NCBI GenBank assembly: GCA_947846985.1
Contig: CANTUZ010000025.1
Location: 5,330,100 to 5,394,099 of the forward strand
Direction of reading: 5' to 3'
From: Fratercula arctica
Lineage: Eukaryota > Chordata > Aves > Charadriiformes > Alcidae
Length of the DNA stretch: 64,000 nucleotides
Positions within the stretch are counted from its first letter, which is position 1, and every line of letters begins with the position of its first letter. The translations under genes and the position numbers were made by a program. The notes under the pieces were generated by a model. It had not been told where the DNA came from, searched no databases, and was given only the letters and a program-made list of their open reading frames with translations. Of this stretch, positions 21,074 to 32,917 are shown piece by piece.

Positions 21074-22186
21074 AAAGCCTAAAGGGCAGATTCCTCCATG
21101 TAGAAGTTGAAGGGGGTTGGTGGTTTAGGGAACGATAGTGACTGGGGTAGGATCAGGACGTTTTGGAGACAGGAAAGTCAGGAAATAACTGGGGATACAG
21201 TTGCTTTGAGGGGGGGAAATTTCAAGAGAAAAAGCTTTCTTTCTGAGCAATAAGAGGCTCTTGTGAGCAAAAGGCTCTAGTCTCCCTTTTTTCTCACTTG
21301 GTAATGAAAGGGACAAGGCACCGTAACTCCTGCATGCAAAGGAATGAAAATGTGCGGAGCCTGCTGGATGCTCTTTGTGTGCATGTGTTGGAAACCCAGG
21401 AACAGCTATAAAGAGGTCATGGAGTAGGTGTGAGCTTGGTTAACTTGGTCTTCCTAAACTTGGTTAAAACAGAGCTTTAGAGAAGGCAATGCCTTGAGGA
21501 TGTGAAGCGTAAAAGGACAGTAAGTAAGGCTAGAGATGTAGTTCCTGCCCCTTGTGGCAGGAAGGATTAGGACTGAATGTTGGTTTGACTGAAGCACATG
21601 TACCAGTCTCTCTTCTAGAATGGAAATTTCGGTAGCAGAGGAGACTCAAAGCTGAGAATTTCATACCAGTGATGCTTTTGATATTGTGCAGGGTTTGCAG
21701 GAGAAGAGTTGGAGATCACTCAGGCAGTTCTATCTCATGGTTAGTTTACTTAGTTCTAATCGCGTAAGCTTACTGTATTTATCTTAAATGTTACATGCGT
21801 GCAGAAAAATGTCACTTTACCAACCCATCGATGCCTGGTGCCAGGGAAGGGATCTCTCAGCCTTGAGGGGTAACCTTGGGGGGCATCCCTACTCAAGGGG
21901 AGATCACTGCTGTGCTGCCAGCTGCTGTGGAGGGAGAGATCAACGGACCCCTATGGCTGCACATATTTATAGCGTGAAGTGGTTGACTCGTAGTCAGATT
22001 TTCTGCTGCGTTCATGCAGTTTTGTCTGTTTATCAGCCCAGTCTCCAGCCAAAATGGTTTGTTAGTTTTCGTGCCAAGTTCTCACTGATAGCCTCATACA
22101 ATAGGATTCACTTTGGTTAGGCGTACTTGTTGAGCTTTTGCCTGGACCAAAGTTCAGTTAGTTCAAACAGGAGGAGCACATCCGTC
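21074..22186. other. Largely unassigned; includes second copy of the 64-bp segment
   Basis: 21386-21450 repeats 7587-7650. The remainder shows no convincing gene or repeat. Confidence 0.5.
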
Positions 22187-23109
22187 TGTCCTGGTTTGGG
22201 GTAAAACAGAACTAATTTTATTTTCAGTAATTTTACTTTTCAGTTAAGCCTTCTCTAACTGACTGACTGACTGAAATTAACGGCATATTTTTCAGACAGT
22301 GTCTACTTCTAGCAGATAAGATCTGATGCTTACAGTTAATACCCATCCTGGTTTGAGATAAAACAGAACCAATTTTCTGTTCAGTAATTTTACTTTGCAT
22401 CTAAGCCTCTTCTAACTTACTGAACTCTCTAAAATTAACAGCATATTGTCCAGACAGTGTTTGCTCTCAGAGTTATAAGACCTATGTTTCTAATTTACTG
22501 CACAGAATGGTATGCAGAGAGGCTCTTGCTTAGACTTATTGCTATAACAACCAAGGTCAGCTAACTCTGTTATTTGCCCTGTTGGAGGGTCAGAAGAGGA
22601 AGAGCGCAGAGGGGGGTTGTACCTGCAGGGAGGAGTGGACAGGACAGGTGACCCAAAATTGACCAACAGGGGTATTCCATCCCATCTGCATCATGCTCAG
22701 TATAAAAGCTGAGGGATCAGAGGGGGCAGCATCTTTCTTCAGTGGCCGGCAGCTGGGGAGGACTCTGTCTGTTCGTCTGCCTTTGATCCCGATCCGCGCA
22801 TTCCGGAATCCTGTTCCCATCTGTCGTTGAGTCCAGTCTGGGACTTTCCCTGTGTCTGCTGGTGACGTGATCGTCATCCTGGGAGCTCACTATTGGTTTT
22901 GTATATATTGTATATATATTTCATTACTTTCTTATTGATATTATTCTTTTCTTTTTATTATTAATATTTAATTAAAGTAGTTTTAGTTTTCTTTTCAACC
23001 CATATGTCTCTCTCCCTTATTGTCTCTCTCTCTTCTTCTGAGAAGGGAGAGAGGTTAAAAGAGAGCATTTGTCATTCATTTTGTGGCCAGCCCAGCCTAA
23101 ACCATGACA
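22187..23109 (+). repeat. Solo LTR (about 920 bp) with duplicated 5' segment
   Basis: Begins TGTCCTGGTTTGGGG and ends CCATGACA. TATAAA at 22701-22706, ATTAAA at 22971-22976. The first ~320 bp are two diverged tandem copies (22187-22345 and 22346-22503), each with 'TTCAGTAATTTTACTTT'. No matching target duplication could be picked out, so the edges may be off by a few bases. Confidence 0.7.
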
Positions 23110-23112
23110 CCA

Positions 23113-24164
23113 TTACACCAGGTTTCCCCTAGCAATGACCCCAGAGCTCTGAGGGCAGTAGTCAAGGGCATGGGGACCCAGGTGGTATTCTCCTCAGTCC
23201 TGCCAGTGAGGGAAAAGGGTGGGAGCAGGAGGACACTGACAATGCGGGTCAATTGTTGGCTGCAGAGCTGGTGCTGATGACAGGGTTTTGGGTGCTATGA
23301 CCATGGAACCCTGTTTGTGGATCAGTGTCTGCTTCGGAGAGAGGGGATTTACCTCATTAAGTGGAGCAAAGGTATTTTTGCCGGTAGGATAGCTGACCTC
23401 ATTAGGAGGGCTTTAAACTAAGAATGAGGCGGGAAGACGAGAGTAACCAGCAGCCCTGTGAGGGAGTGATGGACAGCGTCACTGAGCAAAGTGCAGGGGG
23501 TGATGTGACAGGAAGGGATCACCTTCCTTAAGCAGAGTCACCTCCAGCATTTGCATGTAAGCAAGGAAGTGCCTACAAGCCACCATTATGGAGAAATCTC
23601 CCAAACCCTTTCTAGGGAGTCAACGTGCTGGGGTGCCTGTCTGAGGTGCCTGTACAAGCTCAAGAGCGGTCCATCCCAACAAGCAGCAGGTCAGGCAAAA
23701 ACACCAGGAGGCCTGCGTGGATGAGCAAGGAGCTGCTGGCCAAACTCAAACACGAAAAGGAAGCCTGCAGAGGGTGGAAGCAAGGATGGCTAACCTGGGA
23801 GGAATACGGAGACGTTGTCTGAGTATGCAGGGCTGAGGTCAGGAAAACTGGAATTCCCATCTGGAACTGAATCTGGCAAGGGATGTCAAAGACAACAAGA
23901 AGGGTTTCTCTAAGTACACAGGTGACAAAAGGAAGGCTATGGAAAATGTGGGCCCTCTGCTGAATGTGGTGGGGGGACATGGTGACAGAAGACATGGAAA
24001 AGGCTGTGGGACTGAAAACCTTCTTTGCCTCAGATTTTACTAGCAAGACCAGCCTTCAGGAATCCCAGGGCCCAGATACCATGGGGAAAGTCTGGAGGAA
24101 GGAAGACATACCCTTGGTGGAAGAGAATCAGATCAGGGAATACTTAAGCAAAAAGAGTGTACAT
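23113..24164 (+). mobile_element. CR1 fragment (ORF1 end and ORF2 linker)
   Basis: 23113-23420 is the ORF1 esterase C-terminus (the 'ADLIRRALN'-type end appears as decayed 'ADLIRRALN'). 23600-24150 is the ORF2 linker ('[13 protein letters not shown]', '[12 protein letters not shown]'). Endonuclease and RT are missing. It ends against an inverted CR1. Confidence 0.75.
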
Positions 24165-24594
24165 AAGTCACAGAATCACAAAATGGTAGGGGTTGGAAGG
24201 GACCTCTGGAGATCATCTAGTCCAACCTCCCTGCCAGAGCAGGGTCACCTAGAGCAGGTTGCACAGGAACGCGTCCAGGCGGGTTTTGAACGTCTCCAGA
24301 GATGGAGACCGCACCACCTCTCTGGGCAGCCTGTTCCAGTGCTCTGCCACCCTCAGGGTAAAGAAGGCCCTCCTCATGTTTAGGTGGAACTTCCTATGCT
24401 CAAGACTGTGCCCATTACCTCTTGTCCTGTCGCTGGGCACCACTGAAAAGAGCCTGGCCCCATCCTCCCGACACCCACCCTTTAAGTATTTATAAGCGTT
24501 CATAAGGTCCCCCCTCAGCCATCTCTTTTCCAGACTGAAGAGACCCAAATCCCTCAGCCTTTCTTCATAAGAGAGGTGTTCCAGTCCCCTCAAG
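24165..24594 (-). mobile_element. CR1 3' fragment
   Basis: The minus-strand ORF at 24249-24593 is the CR1 ORF2 C-terminus ('[11 protein letters not shown]', '[11 protein letters not shown]'). It is essentially identical to 28324-28731, ending at 24594 where the other continues. Its 3' tail at 24165 meets the preceding plus-strand CR1. Confidence 0.9.
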
Positions 24595-26413
24595 ATACAG
24601 AATTATATGTATAATCTTACCTTGGCGTTAGGAAGATTAATGGATCACCACCACAGGGAAAGTGATGGTGTAAACCTCTTCAAAGGCAGATTTTTCCTGT
24701 AATTAAAGTGATCAGGAAAACTTCAGTTCTCCTGAAAATTTGCTTAATGAATGATATAATATTCTTATAAGAACCTGTGTGGATGTAACTGGAGAACTAT
24801 ACTTAAGTAGTGTCTGAATATGTTTCTTTGGCTAACCATTAGAAATAAATTTTTAGGCAATGTTATACTATTTTTTTTTTGTTTTGCAAAAGAATAGACA
24901 CAAACGTTGAATCTGTGGCTATCTAATGACAATGGAATTATGTCTGTATTTGTAGCCTAGTATTTTGTGTTCGTTCAGAGCATGACAACCCCCTGGTGAA
25001 CGTGTTTAACCATTGCAAGTTCATGGTAGAAGGGTTTCAATATATGAGAAGTTTAAGTAGCCTAATTCCAACAATATTTACCCTATGTTTTTCTTTCTGG
25101 ATAATCAGACCACTTTATATGGCCACAGTCACTTTGTCAGAAGGTATTGGTCATTTTGTTTGTTGACATATTATCGAAAAAATATAGCCTGTCACTAAAG
25201 GACTTTGTTTTCTAGCTACTGCTATATCCAGACACATGAGGGCACAGAACTGCATCTGAACACGCTATTAGAAAACTATAAAGCTCAGTGCAGGAGTGAA
25301 CTGCTAACGCCAGTCTTGGTCTTGCAAGCTGTTCTAGGCAGAGGGAGTCCATCATCTTTATAAGCCTCACTGAAATCAGGTTACTGACAAGCATTTATGC
25401 AAATGCTTATCAGGCCAGAAACTATTGCTATGCCATTGGTTTCAGTGGTATCTGATTTCATTGGGAATTCTCACTTTACATGCCACGTGTGCAGGATCTG
25501 GGCTTGGAGCTGGGATCCCACTCATTTTTCTTCTCTACTTCCAAACTCTCTAAATTTAAAAGCGAGTTCATGATTACAATTATTAATGATTGTTTTATGG
25601 TCCATTAGGAGGCCTAATGTCTGAATTTATTTGAATTAATAAAGTCTCAGTGCTTCAAGGACACACTACAAAGAGGGAACTGGAAATTACAAAGGAAGTT
25701 TAGGTAATGTTTCTGAGTCTAGTTATGGAAAATGGAAAAAACATTTATATATACAGCACTGCCCACACCTGGACATCTCAGACATACGCCCCCCACACAT
25801 CCAAGCCTGTCTAGGCTAGTGCACTTACTGTGAGACTCACACAACTGACTCCTCTTCCATGCTTCCCAACAGCTGTGCATGTGTCTCATGTCCTGCTGCT
25901 GACCAGCTGTGCTTGGTGCATGGCATCATGGAGCAGGAGATCATCTACAGAACTGGAGAACAGCGACAAACATATCACAAAGATACACCCCCCTCTCCAA
26001 AGGGCCCCTCTAAAAGGAGCATTGAACCTTAGCTCCAATCTAATGTTGCCATTCTTTTAGTGCAAAATCCTGCATGGTCCTCTAATTCTCACAGCACATC
26101 TGAGACACATGAAAGGCTCCTGCCACACAAGCCCATGTGTCACATCCACTAACTGGGATGTAAACAGTAGGGGCTCTGTGTAGAGATTCGGTGAGTTTCT
26201 AATGTGGGGGCAAAAGGTTTGTTATTATAATTAAAATCAAAATCATCCTCCTAATCACCAGCACCCAGTGCATATATCTTTTGAATAATCTCACTTTCTG
26301 AGACTGGGCGGGTACACTCTTGCTCTAGCTTTCACAGTCAGGGGTCTGAGGTTGGTTTCTAATCATTGAAGTTGTTGCTTCTTAATATGACTGTGAGATT
26401 CAAAGGCAGCCAC
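24595..26413. other. AT-rich sequence with no recognised gene
   Basis: Many short ORFs in all frames, none with a recognisable domain. The right part (about 26200-26413) may still belong to the inverted ERV that follows. Confidence 0.5.
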
Positions 26414-26690
26414 TCACACCTCTGCATTCTTAGTTTGCTGTTCATCGTCTCGAGCTCGCTGCTCGGTGGCTTTTAGCAAAGTACCTGCAGCCACAAAGGC
26501 CTCTGTGAAAAGCCCAACGAAGGCTCCCTTACCTTCCTTTGCTTTACATTTGGAAATTTTCTTCCAATTCTGAAATTGTGTTTGCAGGGTCTTCCAGTCA
26601 AGACAATTTTCAGTGACCCATCTCCTGTCCCACCTAGGTGTTTTCCATCCCTTTACTCTCTTGCTATTTTCACTGTTCTACAGTCTTCTC
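26414..26690 (-). pseudogene. ERV gag N-terminal fragment (candidate)
   Basis: An open minus-strand stretch of about 90 codons, with residues such as 'WVTENCLDWKTLQTQF' and 'LLKATEQRARD', lying just inside a primer-binding site. Trp-, Lys- and Gln-rich, as in retroviral matrix regions. No clear ATG was chosen. Assigned by position only. Confidence 0.45.
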
Positions 26691-26722
26691 CCAAGCATCC
26701 GTGACCTGTGTATTTACAGAAT

Positions 26723-26741
26723 CCTACCACTGACACCAATT
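26723..26741 (-). promoter_or_regulatory. Primer-binding site, tRNA-Leu-like
   Basis: On the minus strand it reads TGGTGTCAGTGGTAGGATT directly after an LTR end. From knowledge of the tRNA-Leu 3' end (TGGTGTCAGAAGTGGGATT as its complement), 16 of 19 positions agree. Confidence 0.6.
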
Positions 26742-27121
26742 TGTAGTGGTCATGGTAATGACCTATGACAGTTACCTGACCCACAGGTGTATAAAGATCA
26801 TGACCATGGTGTCACGTCCCACTCTCAGGAAAGAGGGGGGGTAAGTGACTTCAGATTCATAAATTCTCAACGGCGTGGACTAAGGTGAGATAAATCTCAA
26901 GGCCCATATAAAAACAATTATTAACTTCCCAAAATGGTTAATATAGGTCTTAACGAGTCCACTATAATTGGTTAGGTATATAAAAATTTATGTCAAGTGG
27001 TGGGGTATACATACTATTAGTTAACAACAGTTATACGACAACTTAGGATACTTAAGGTCATTACTTAACAACTCTAACCATTAATTACTCTAATCCCAAC
27101 TTAACGACTCTAAAAGAAAAG
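26742..27121 (-). repeat. 5' LTR of an inverted ERV (candidate)
   Basis: The inner edge (26742, TGTAGTGG on plus; CCACTACA on minus) is set by the adjacent primer site. AT-rich, with no open frame. The outer edge is approximate, where family-B LTR sequence begins. Confidence 0.5.
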
Positions 27122-27212
27122 AGTAGGCAGCTAAGCACCACACAGCTGTTTGCTAACTCCCCCACAGTGGGATGGGGAAGAGAATAGGAAAGGTAACAGT
27201 GAGAAAACTCAA
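27122..27212 (-). repeat. LTR fragment, family B (3' end)
   Basis: Matches 42540-42620 ('GGCAGCTAAG.ACCACAC', 'GTGGGATGGGGAAGAGAA'). Cut by the start of a CR1. Confidence 0.65.
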
Positions 27213-28305
27213 ATATGGGCTGGATGAGCAGACAGCGAGGTCAATTAAAAACTGGCTGGATAGCCAGGCCCAGAGGCTGGTGATGAGCGGCACAAAGTCT
27301 AGTTGGAGGCCAGTATCTAGCGGTGTACCCTGAGGGTCAATACTGGGTTCGATCCTGTTCAACATCCTAATTAATGACTTGGATGATGGATAGACAGACT
27401 GTACCCTCAGCAAGTTTGATGATGATACAAAACTGGGAGGAGTGGCTGATACATCAGAGGGTTGTGCTGCCATCCAGAGGGACCTTGACAGACCGGAGAA
27501 ATGGTCAGGCAGGAGCGTCATGCAGTTCAACAAGGGGAAGTGCAAAGTCCTGCACCTGGGGAGGAACAACCCCATGCATCAGTATGTGCTGGAGGCCGAC
27601 TGGCTGGAAAGCAGCTTTACAGAAAAGGACCTGGGGGGCTCCTGGTGGACACCAAGTTGAACATGAACCAGCGACGTGCCCTTGCCACAAAGGCGGCTAA
27701 GGATATTCTGGGCTGCATTAGGAGGAATGTTGCCAGCAGGTTGAGGGAGGTGATCCTTCTGCTCTACTCAGCACTGGTGAGGCCACACCTGGAGTCTTTT
27801 GTCCAGTTCTAGGCTCCCTGGTAGAGAAGAGACATGAACATAGTAGAGAGAGTCCAGTGAAGGGCCACAAAGATGATTAAGGGATTGGAGCATCTCTCAT
27901 ATGAGGAAGGGCTGAGAGAGCTGGGACTCTTCAGCCTGGAGAAGACAAGGCTCGGGGGAGATCTCCTCGATGTGTACAACTACCTGAAGTGAAGGTGCAA
28001 AGATGGAGACAGGCTCTTTTCAGTGGTGTTCAGTGACAGGACAAGAGGCAATGGGCACAAACTGAACCGCAGGAAGTTCCTTCTGAGCATCAGGAAACAC
28101 TTTTTTACTGCGAGGGTGACTGAGCACTGGAACAGGTTGCCCAGAGAAGTTGTGGAGTCTCCCTCCTTGGAGATATTAAAAAGCCATCTGGACATGGCTC
28201 TGGGCAACCGACTATAGGTGGCCATGATTGAGCAGGGGGTTTGGACCAGGTGACCTCCAGAGGTCCCTTCCAACCTCAGCCATTCTGTTATATGTCTTGT
28301 TTTAC
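27213..28305 (+). mobile_element. CR1 LINE, 5'-truncated, decayed
   Basis: Carries the ORF2 RT C-terminal half in broken frames: 'LSKF' then 'DDDTKLGG', '[10 protein letters not shown]', and 28023-28217 open with 'RTRGNGHKL' and '[11 protein letters not shown]'. Ends at 'CCTCAGCCATTCTG'. Followed after about 12 bp by an inverted CR1. Confidence 0.85.
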
Positions 28306-29648
28306 AGAATCACAGAATCGTAGGGTTGGAAGGGGCCTCTGGAGATCATCTAGTCCAACCTCCCTGCCAGAGCAGGGTCACCTAGAGCAGGTTGCACAGG
28401 AACGCGTCCAGGCGGGTTTTGAACGTCTCCAGAGATGGAGACCGCACCACCTCTCTGGGCAGCCTGTTCCAGTGCTCTGCCACCCTCAGGGTAAAGAAGG
28501 CCCTCCTCATGTTTAGGTGGAACTTCCTATGCTCAAGACTGTGCCCATTACCTCTTGTCCTGTCGCTGGGCACCACTGAAAAGAGCCTGGCCCCATCCTC
28601 CCGACACCCACCCTTTAAGTATTTATAAGCGTTCATAAGGTCCCCCCTCAGCCATCTCTTTTCCAGACTGAAGAGACCCAAATCCCTCAGCCTTTCTTCA
28701 TAAGAGAGGTGTTCCAGTCCCCTCATCATCTTGGTAGCCCTTTGCTGCACCCTCTCCAGCAGTTCCCTGTCCTTCTTGAACCGGGGAGCCCAGAACTGGA
28801 CACAGTACTCCAGGTGCGGCCTCACCAGAGCAGAGTAGAGGGGGAGGATGACCTCCCTCGACCTGCTGGCCACGCTCTTCTTGATGCACCCCAGGATGCC
28901 ATTGGCCTTCTTGGCCACAAGGGCACATTGCTGGCTCATGGTCATCCTGTTGTCCACCAGGACTCCCAGGTCTCTTTCCACAGAGCTGCTCTCCAGCAGG
29001 TCAGCCCCCAACCTGTACTGCTGCATGGGGTTATTCCTCCCCAGGTGCAGCACCCTACACTTGCCCTTGTTGAATTTCATAAGGTTCCTCTCCGCCCAAC
29101 TCTCCAGCCTGTCCAGGTCTCTCTGTATGGTGGCACAGCCTTCTGGTGTGTCAGCCACCCCTCCCAGTTTTGTGTCATCGGCAAACTTGCTGAGGATGCA
29201 CTCTGTCCCCTCATCCAGGTCATTGATGAATATATTGAAGAGGACTGGGCCCAGTACTGACCCCTGGGGAACACCACTCATCACTGACCTCCAACTAGAC
29301 TCTGTGCCCCTAATCACGACCCTCTGAGCTCTGTCTTTCAGCCAGTTTTCTATCCCCCCCACTGTCCATTCATCTAACCCACACTTCCTAAGCTTCCCTA
29401 TGAGGATGCTGTGGGAGACCGTGTCGAAAGCCTTGCTGAAGTCAAGGTAGACCACATCCACTGCCCTCCCCTCATCTCTCCATCCAGTCATGCCATCGTA
29501 GAAGTCTATCAGATCAGTCAGACATGATTTCCCCTTGGTGAATCCGTGTTGACTACTTCCAATAGCTTTCTTCTCCTCCACATGCCTTGAGATGACGCCC
29601 AGAACGAGCTGTTCCATCATCTTTCCAGGGATGGAGGTGAGGCTGAGC
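28306..29648 (-). mobile_element. CR1 LINE, 5'-truncated, with intact 412-aa RT ORF
   Basis: The minus ORF at 28382-29620 is open for 412 residues: '[13 protein letters not shown]', motif A '[11 protein letters not shown]', '[11 protein letters not shown]', 'FADDTKLGG' and the complete CR1 C-terminus. It starts inside ORF2 ('MMEQLVL'), so the endonuclease is missing. All visible RT catalytic Asp are present. It is the best preserved RT in the window. Confidence 0.93.
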
Positions 29649-30214
29649 TTTTTTCTTAGTTATTTACTGTTCTTACAGTCCTGATGTCATCTGTCAAGTT
29701 CACACAGTTTAATGATTTTTCCTTGGATCATTCATAAAATATTATATAGTAGAAGGTCAACGACTAATTTCTGTAATTGCAGTAAGAGCACATCTAAGTA
29801 ACCAGAATATAACAAAATAATATAACATGGTCAGGAGGAGTCAATAGAAAGGTAAATGATAGCTAATCACAGTGGACTACCTCATCAAGCTCTGACCATT
29901 ATCATGGCAAGCAGCTACACTGTATAATCCCGATGATTCATTTATCACATGCCAATTTAAAACTCCATAATTTCTACCCTTCATTGCTTTTGTTGGAAGG
30001 AACCTTGCTGCTCTGATGTGCAAAAGCCATCAAATTTGAAGTCCAATACTATTCAGTTTATACACTTTTGTTGCTGTGCCAATACTGTAATTTAATTTAA
30101 TAATTATTCTTAATCTCCCTAAGGTTTACCCACTGATGTATTTTTTGAGATTAATCATATTCCCTCTTAATGTTGACTTTGATATACTAAAGAAACTGGG
30201 GGAGGAGGGGGAGG
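29649..30214. other. Unassigned AT-rich sequence
   Basis: No gene or repeat recognised. Confidence 0.5.
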
Positions 30215-30680
30215 TTAAACCTTGGCTGGCTGCCAGACACCCACCCAGCTGCTCTCTCAGGAGGACAGGGGGAGAAAATAAGATGTAAAAGCTCATGGGC
30301 TGAGACAAAGACAGTGAGATCGCTTACTAATTTCCGTCACGGGCCAAACAGGCTCAACTTGGGGAAGATTAATTTAATTTATTGCCAAATAATAGAGTTA
30401 GATAGTGAGAAACAAAGACAAAGCTAAAAACACCTTCCCCCCTCCCCCACCTTCTTCCCAGGCTCAACTCCACTCCTTCATTCCTGAATCTTCTGCCTCC
30501 TCCACCCCACTGAGTGGCGCAGTGGGGATGGAGAATGGTGGGTTGTGGTCACTTCGTAACAGTTAATCTCTGCCACTCCTTCCTCCTCATACTTTTCCCC
30601 TGCTGGAGCAGGGATGAAGGTAGTGGTCCGTCCTGGAAGACAGATGTATGTCTGATAACACTTCACAGGTGGTTTTAAAT
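30215..30680 (-). repeat. LTR fragment, family T (inverted)
   Basis: The reverse complement matches the 3' part of the LTR at 54985-56060, including 'AGCTGCTCTCTCA' near its end and the poly-A region 'TTTATTGCCAAATAAT'. Its 5' part is missing. Confidence 0.65.
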
Positions 30681-30689
30681 ACAATAAGC

Positions 30690-31900
30690 ATCTCTTTAGA
30701 CTTGCCTGTATGTCACGTAGATGCTCACATGTCCAAGAACTGCGTCACCAAAGAACATCGAAACAATAAGCAGGTAGACCAGGCTGCCAGGATTGAAGTG
30801 GCTTAGGTGTATCGGACTGGGAACATAAGGGGAAGCTATTTGTAGTTCAGTGGGACCATGAAACATCAGGACATCTAGGGACAGATGCAATGTACAGATG
30901 GGCTCACGATCGAGGGATGGATCTGACCATTGAGGCCATCACACAGGTAACACAAGAACGTGAAACATGAGCTATAATCAAGCAAGCTAGATGAGTAAAG
31001 TCTACCAAGAACAGAGGGCAGTTGTTGGGATATCAATATGGTGAGGCCTGGCAGATTGATCACTGCCGTGAATCTGCCAAGGCAAGCACTACATGCTTAG
31101 CATGATGGAAGCGACTACTATCTTGCTGTAAACCATGTAAACCACTACCCTGTAAACCATTCCACTGCCCAAAACACCATCCTGGGCTTCGAAAGGCAAT
31201 CCTGTGGCAACATGGTACCTCAGAAAGAATTGAGTTAGACAATGGGATTCATTTCCGAAATAACTGCATAGACTCCTGGGCCAAAGAGCATGGCATTGAT
31301 TGGGTGTATCACATCCCCATCAATCACAAGCCTTTGGAAAGATTGAACAATATAAAGGACTGTTAAAGACTATACTGAAAGTGATGGGCCCTGGGACATA
31401 GAAGCACTTGGATGTAAATTTAGCAGTAGCCACTTGGCTGGTTAACACCAGAGCATCTGATAACTGACCTGGTCCTGCCCAAACAAAGCCCCTACATACT
31501 ATGGGAGGAGATAAGATCCCCATAGTGCACATAGGGAACTGGGTGGACAAGACAGCATGGGTTGCTCCTCCCTCCAGAAAAGGCAAACCCATTTTTGGGA
31601 TTGCTTTCTCTCAAGGACCCAGGTACAGTTGGTGAGTAATGCAGAAGGATGGGGAAATCCAGTGTGTATTAAAGGAGATTTAACCCTGGGGGAAAAGAAC
31701 CCATGATTTGAGTTGGATGTTATAGGAAGTACTACAGAAGGTACCACCCAAAACAACGGAGAATGAGCCTTGTAAGAAACAGGGCAAGCATAATGGTGAC
31801 CCAACTTGAGCTGGTTTTGGTAACCAACAACACAACACACCGCCTCTCCTGTCCTGAATGACCACTGTAACAGATGGAGCCCAAGTCATGGACTAAATGA
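30690..31900 (+). pseudogene. ERVL-like pol fragment (end of RNase H and integrase)
   Basis: Parallels 17885-18840 of the ERVL provirus: 'VDAHMSKNCVT', the zinc-finger His/Cys block, core Asp in 'WQIDH', Asp in 'ELDNGIHF', and Glu in the 'GKIEQYK' region. Many stops and frameshifts. The rest of the element upstream is missing; an inverted LTR fragment lies there instead. Confidence 0.85.
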
Positions 31901-31924
31901 AATGAACGGATTTTTGTATACAAA

Positions 31925-32392
31925 ATTTTTGTATCCTTTTGGATACAGTGCTTGCACAGCATCAAGGCTTTCTCTTACCCCAGCAAGTAGGCTAGGGGTG
32001 AGCAAGAGATTGGGAGGAGATACAACCACGACAGATGATCCAAAGTGGCCAAAGGGATATTCCATGCAATATAATATCGTGCTCAACAACAAAAACTGGG
32101 GGTAGAGGAAGAAGGGGATGGGGTTTTTTGGCTTCTGAGGTGGCCATTGCTCTGAGACTGGCTGGGCATCAGTCTGCTTCTGGGAGGTGGTGAGTGATTG
32201 CCTTTGCACCACTGTGGAGTTTTTTTCCCCCTCTTTCCGTCACCTATTAAACTGTCTTTATCTCAACCCATGAGTTTTCTCAGTTTTCTTCTTCCTATTC
32301 TCTCCCCTGTCTTGCTGGGGGAGGGGAGTGAGTGAGCAGCTGTGTGGGTGCTTGGCTGCTGACCAGGGTCAACCCATAACACCACTGAAGTA
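31925..32392 (+). repeat. 3' LTR, family B
   Basis: Follows the pol fragment. It has 'TTAAACTGTCTTTATCTCAA', a block shared with the ERVL LTRs, and ends CAACCCATAACA. Matches 50187-50470 in its first half and, inverted, 42530-42872 in its second. Confidence 0.75.
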
Positions 32393-32917
32393 TAGCACCG
32401 AAGTTTTTGGACTGAGACATCAGGGTCATTCTCGCAGGGATACATGGCATGGTATCTCTTCTATAGACCCTCTGTCCTAGTCAACCTAATCAAAATATAC
32501 ATCAGCTGTGTCTTCCTTTGTGATGGTAAAGAAGAGGGCAAGGCACATTAACTGATTCCTCTCTAGACCTTCCTCTCCAGAAATTCGAGTCACATGCTTG
32601 AATGGAACCTCTGAAAACATAAGGCTGGCCTTGAGTTTAGTAATTTACATCGTTCCTGCTTAGGTTGCTCCCTGTATTCCTAGCTGTTTTCAAGTGATCT
32701 TTCTCAGTCCCCAGCCCTTTTATTTCTTTCTGTTCCTGAACTACTAATATTTTTGCCTGTCCTCCCATTCCCACACCTTTTTCCCCAGAATTCTTTGCCT
32801 TCCTATCCTACTCTGAATTAACACCTTATACTAGGCTGCAAAATGATGCTACACTTCTAATTGGGTTTTCCCTTTCCTACCTCAAATTTTCTCCCTTTCT
32901 ATCTGTGAGAAAGTTAG
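32393..32917. other. Unassigned sequence
   Basis: No gene or repeat recognised. Confidence 0.45.

Noticed and set aside
28709..29327. 183- and 159-aa plus ORFs, also at 47356-47974
   Set aside because: Antisense shadows of CR1 RT. Their repetition reflects CR1 copy similarity, not a gene.
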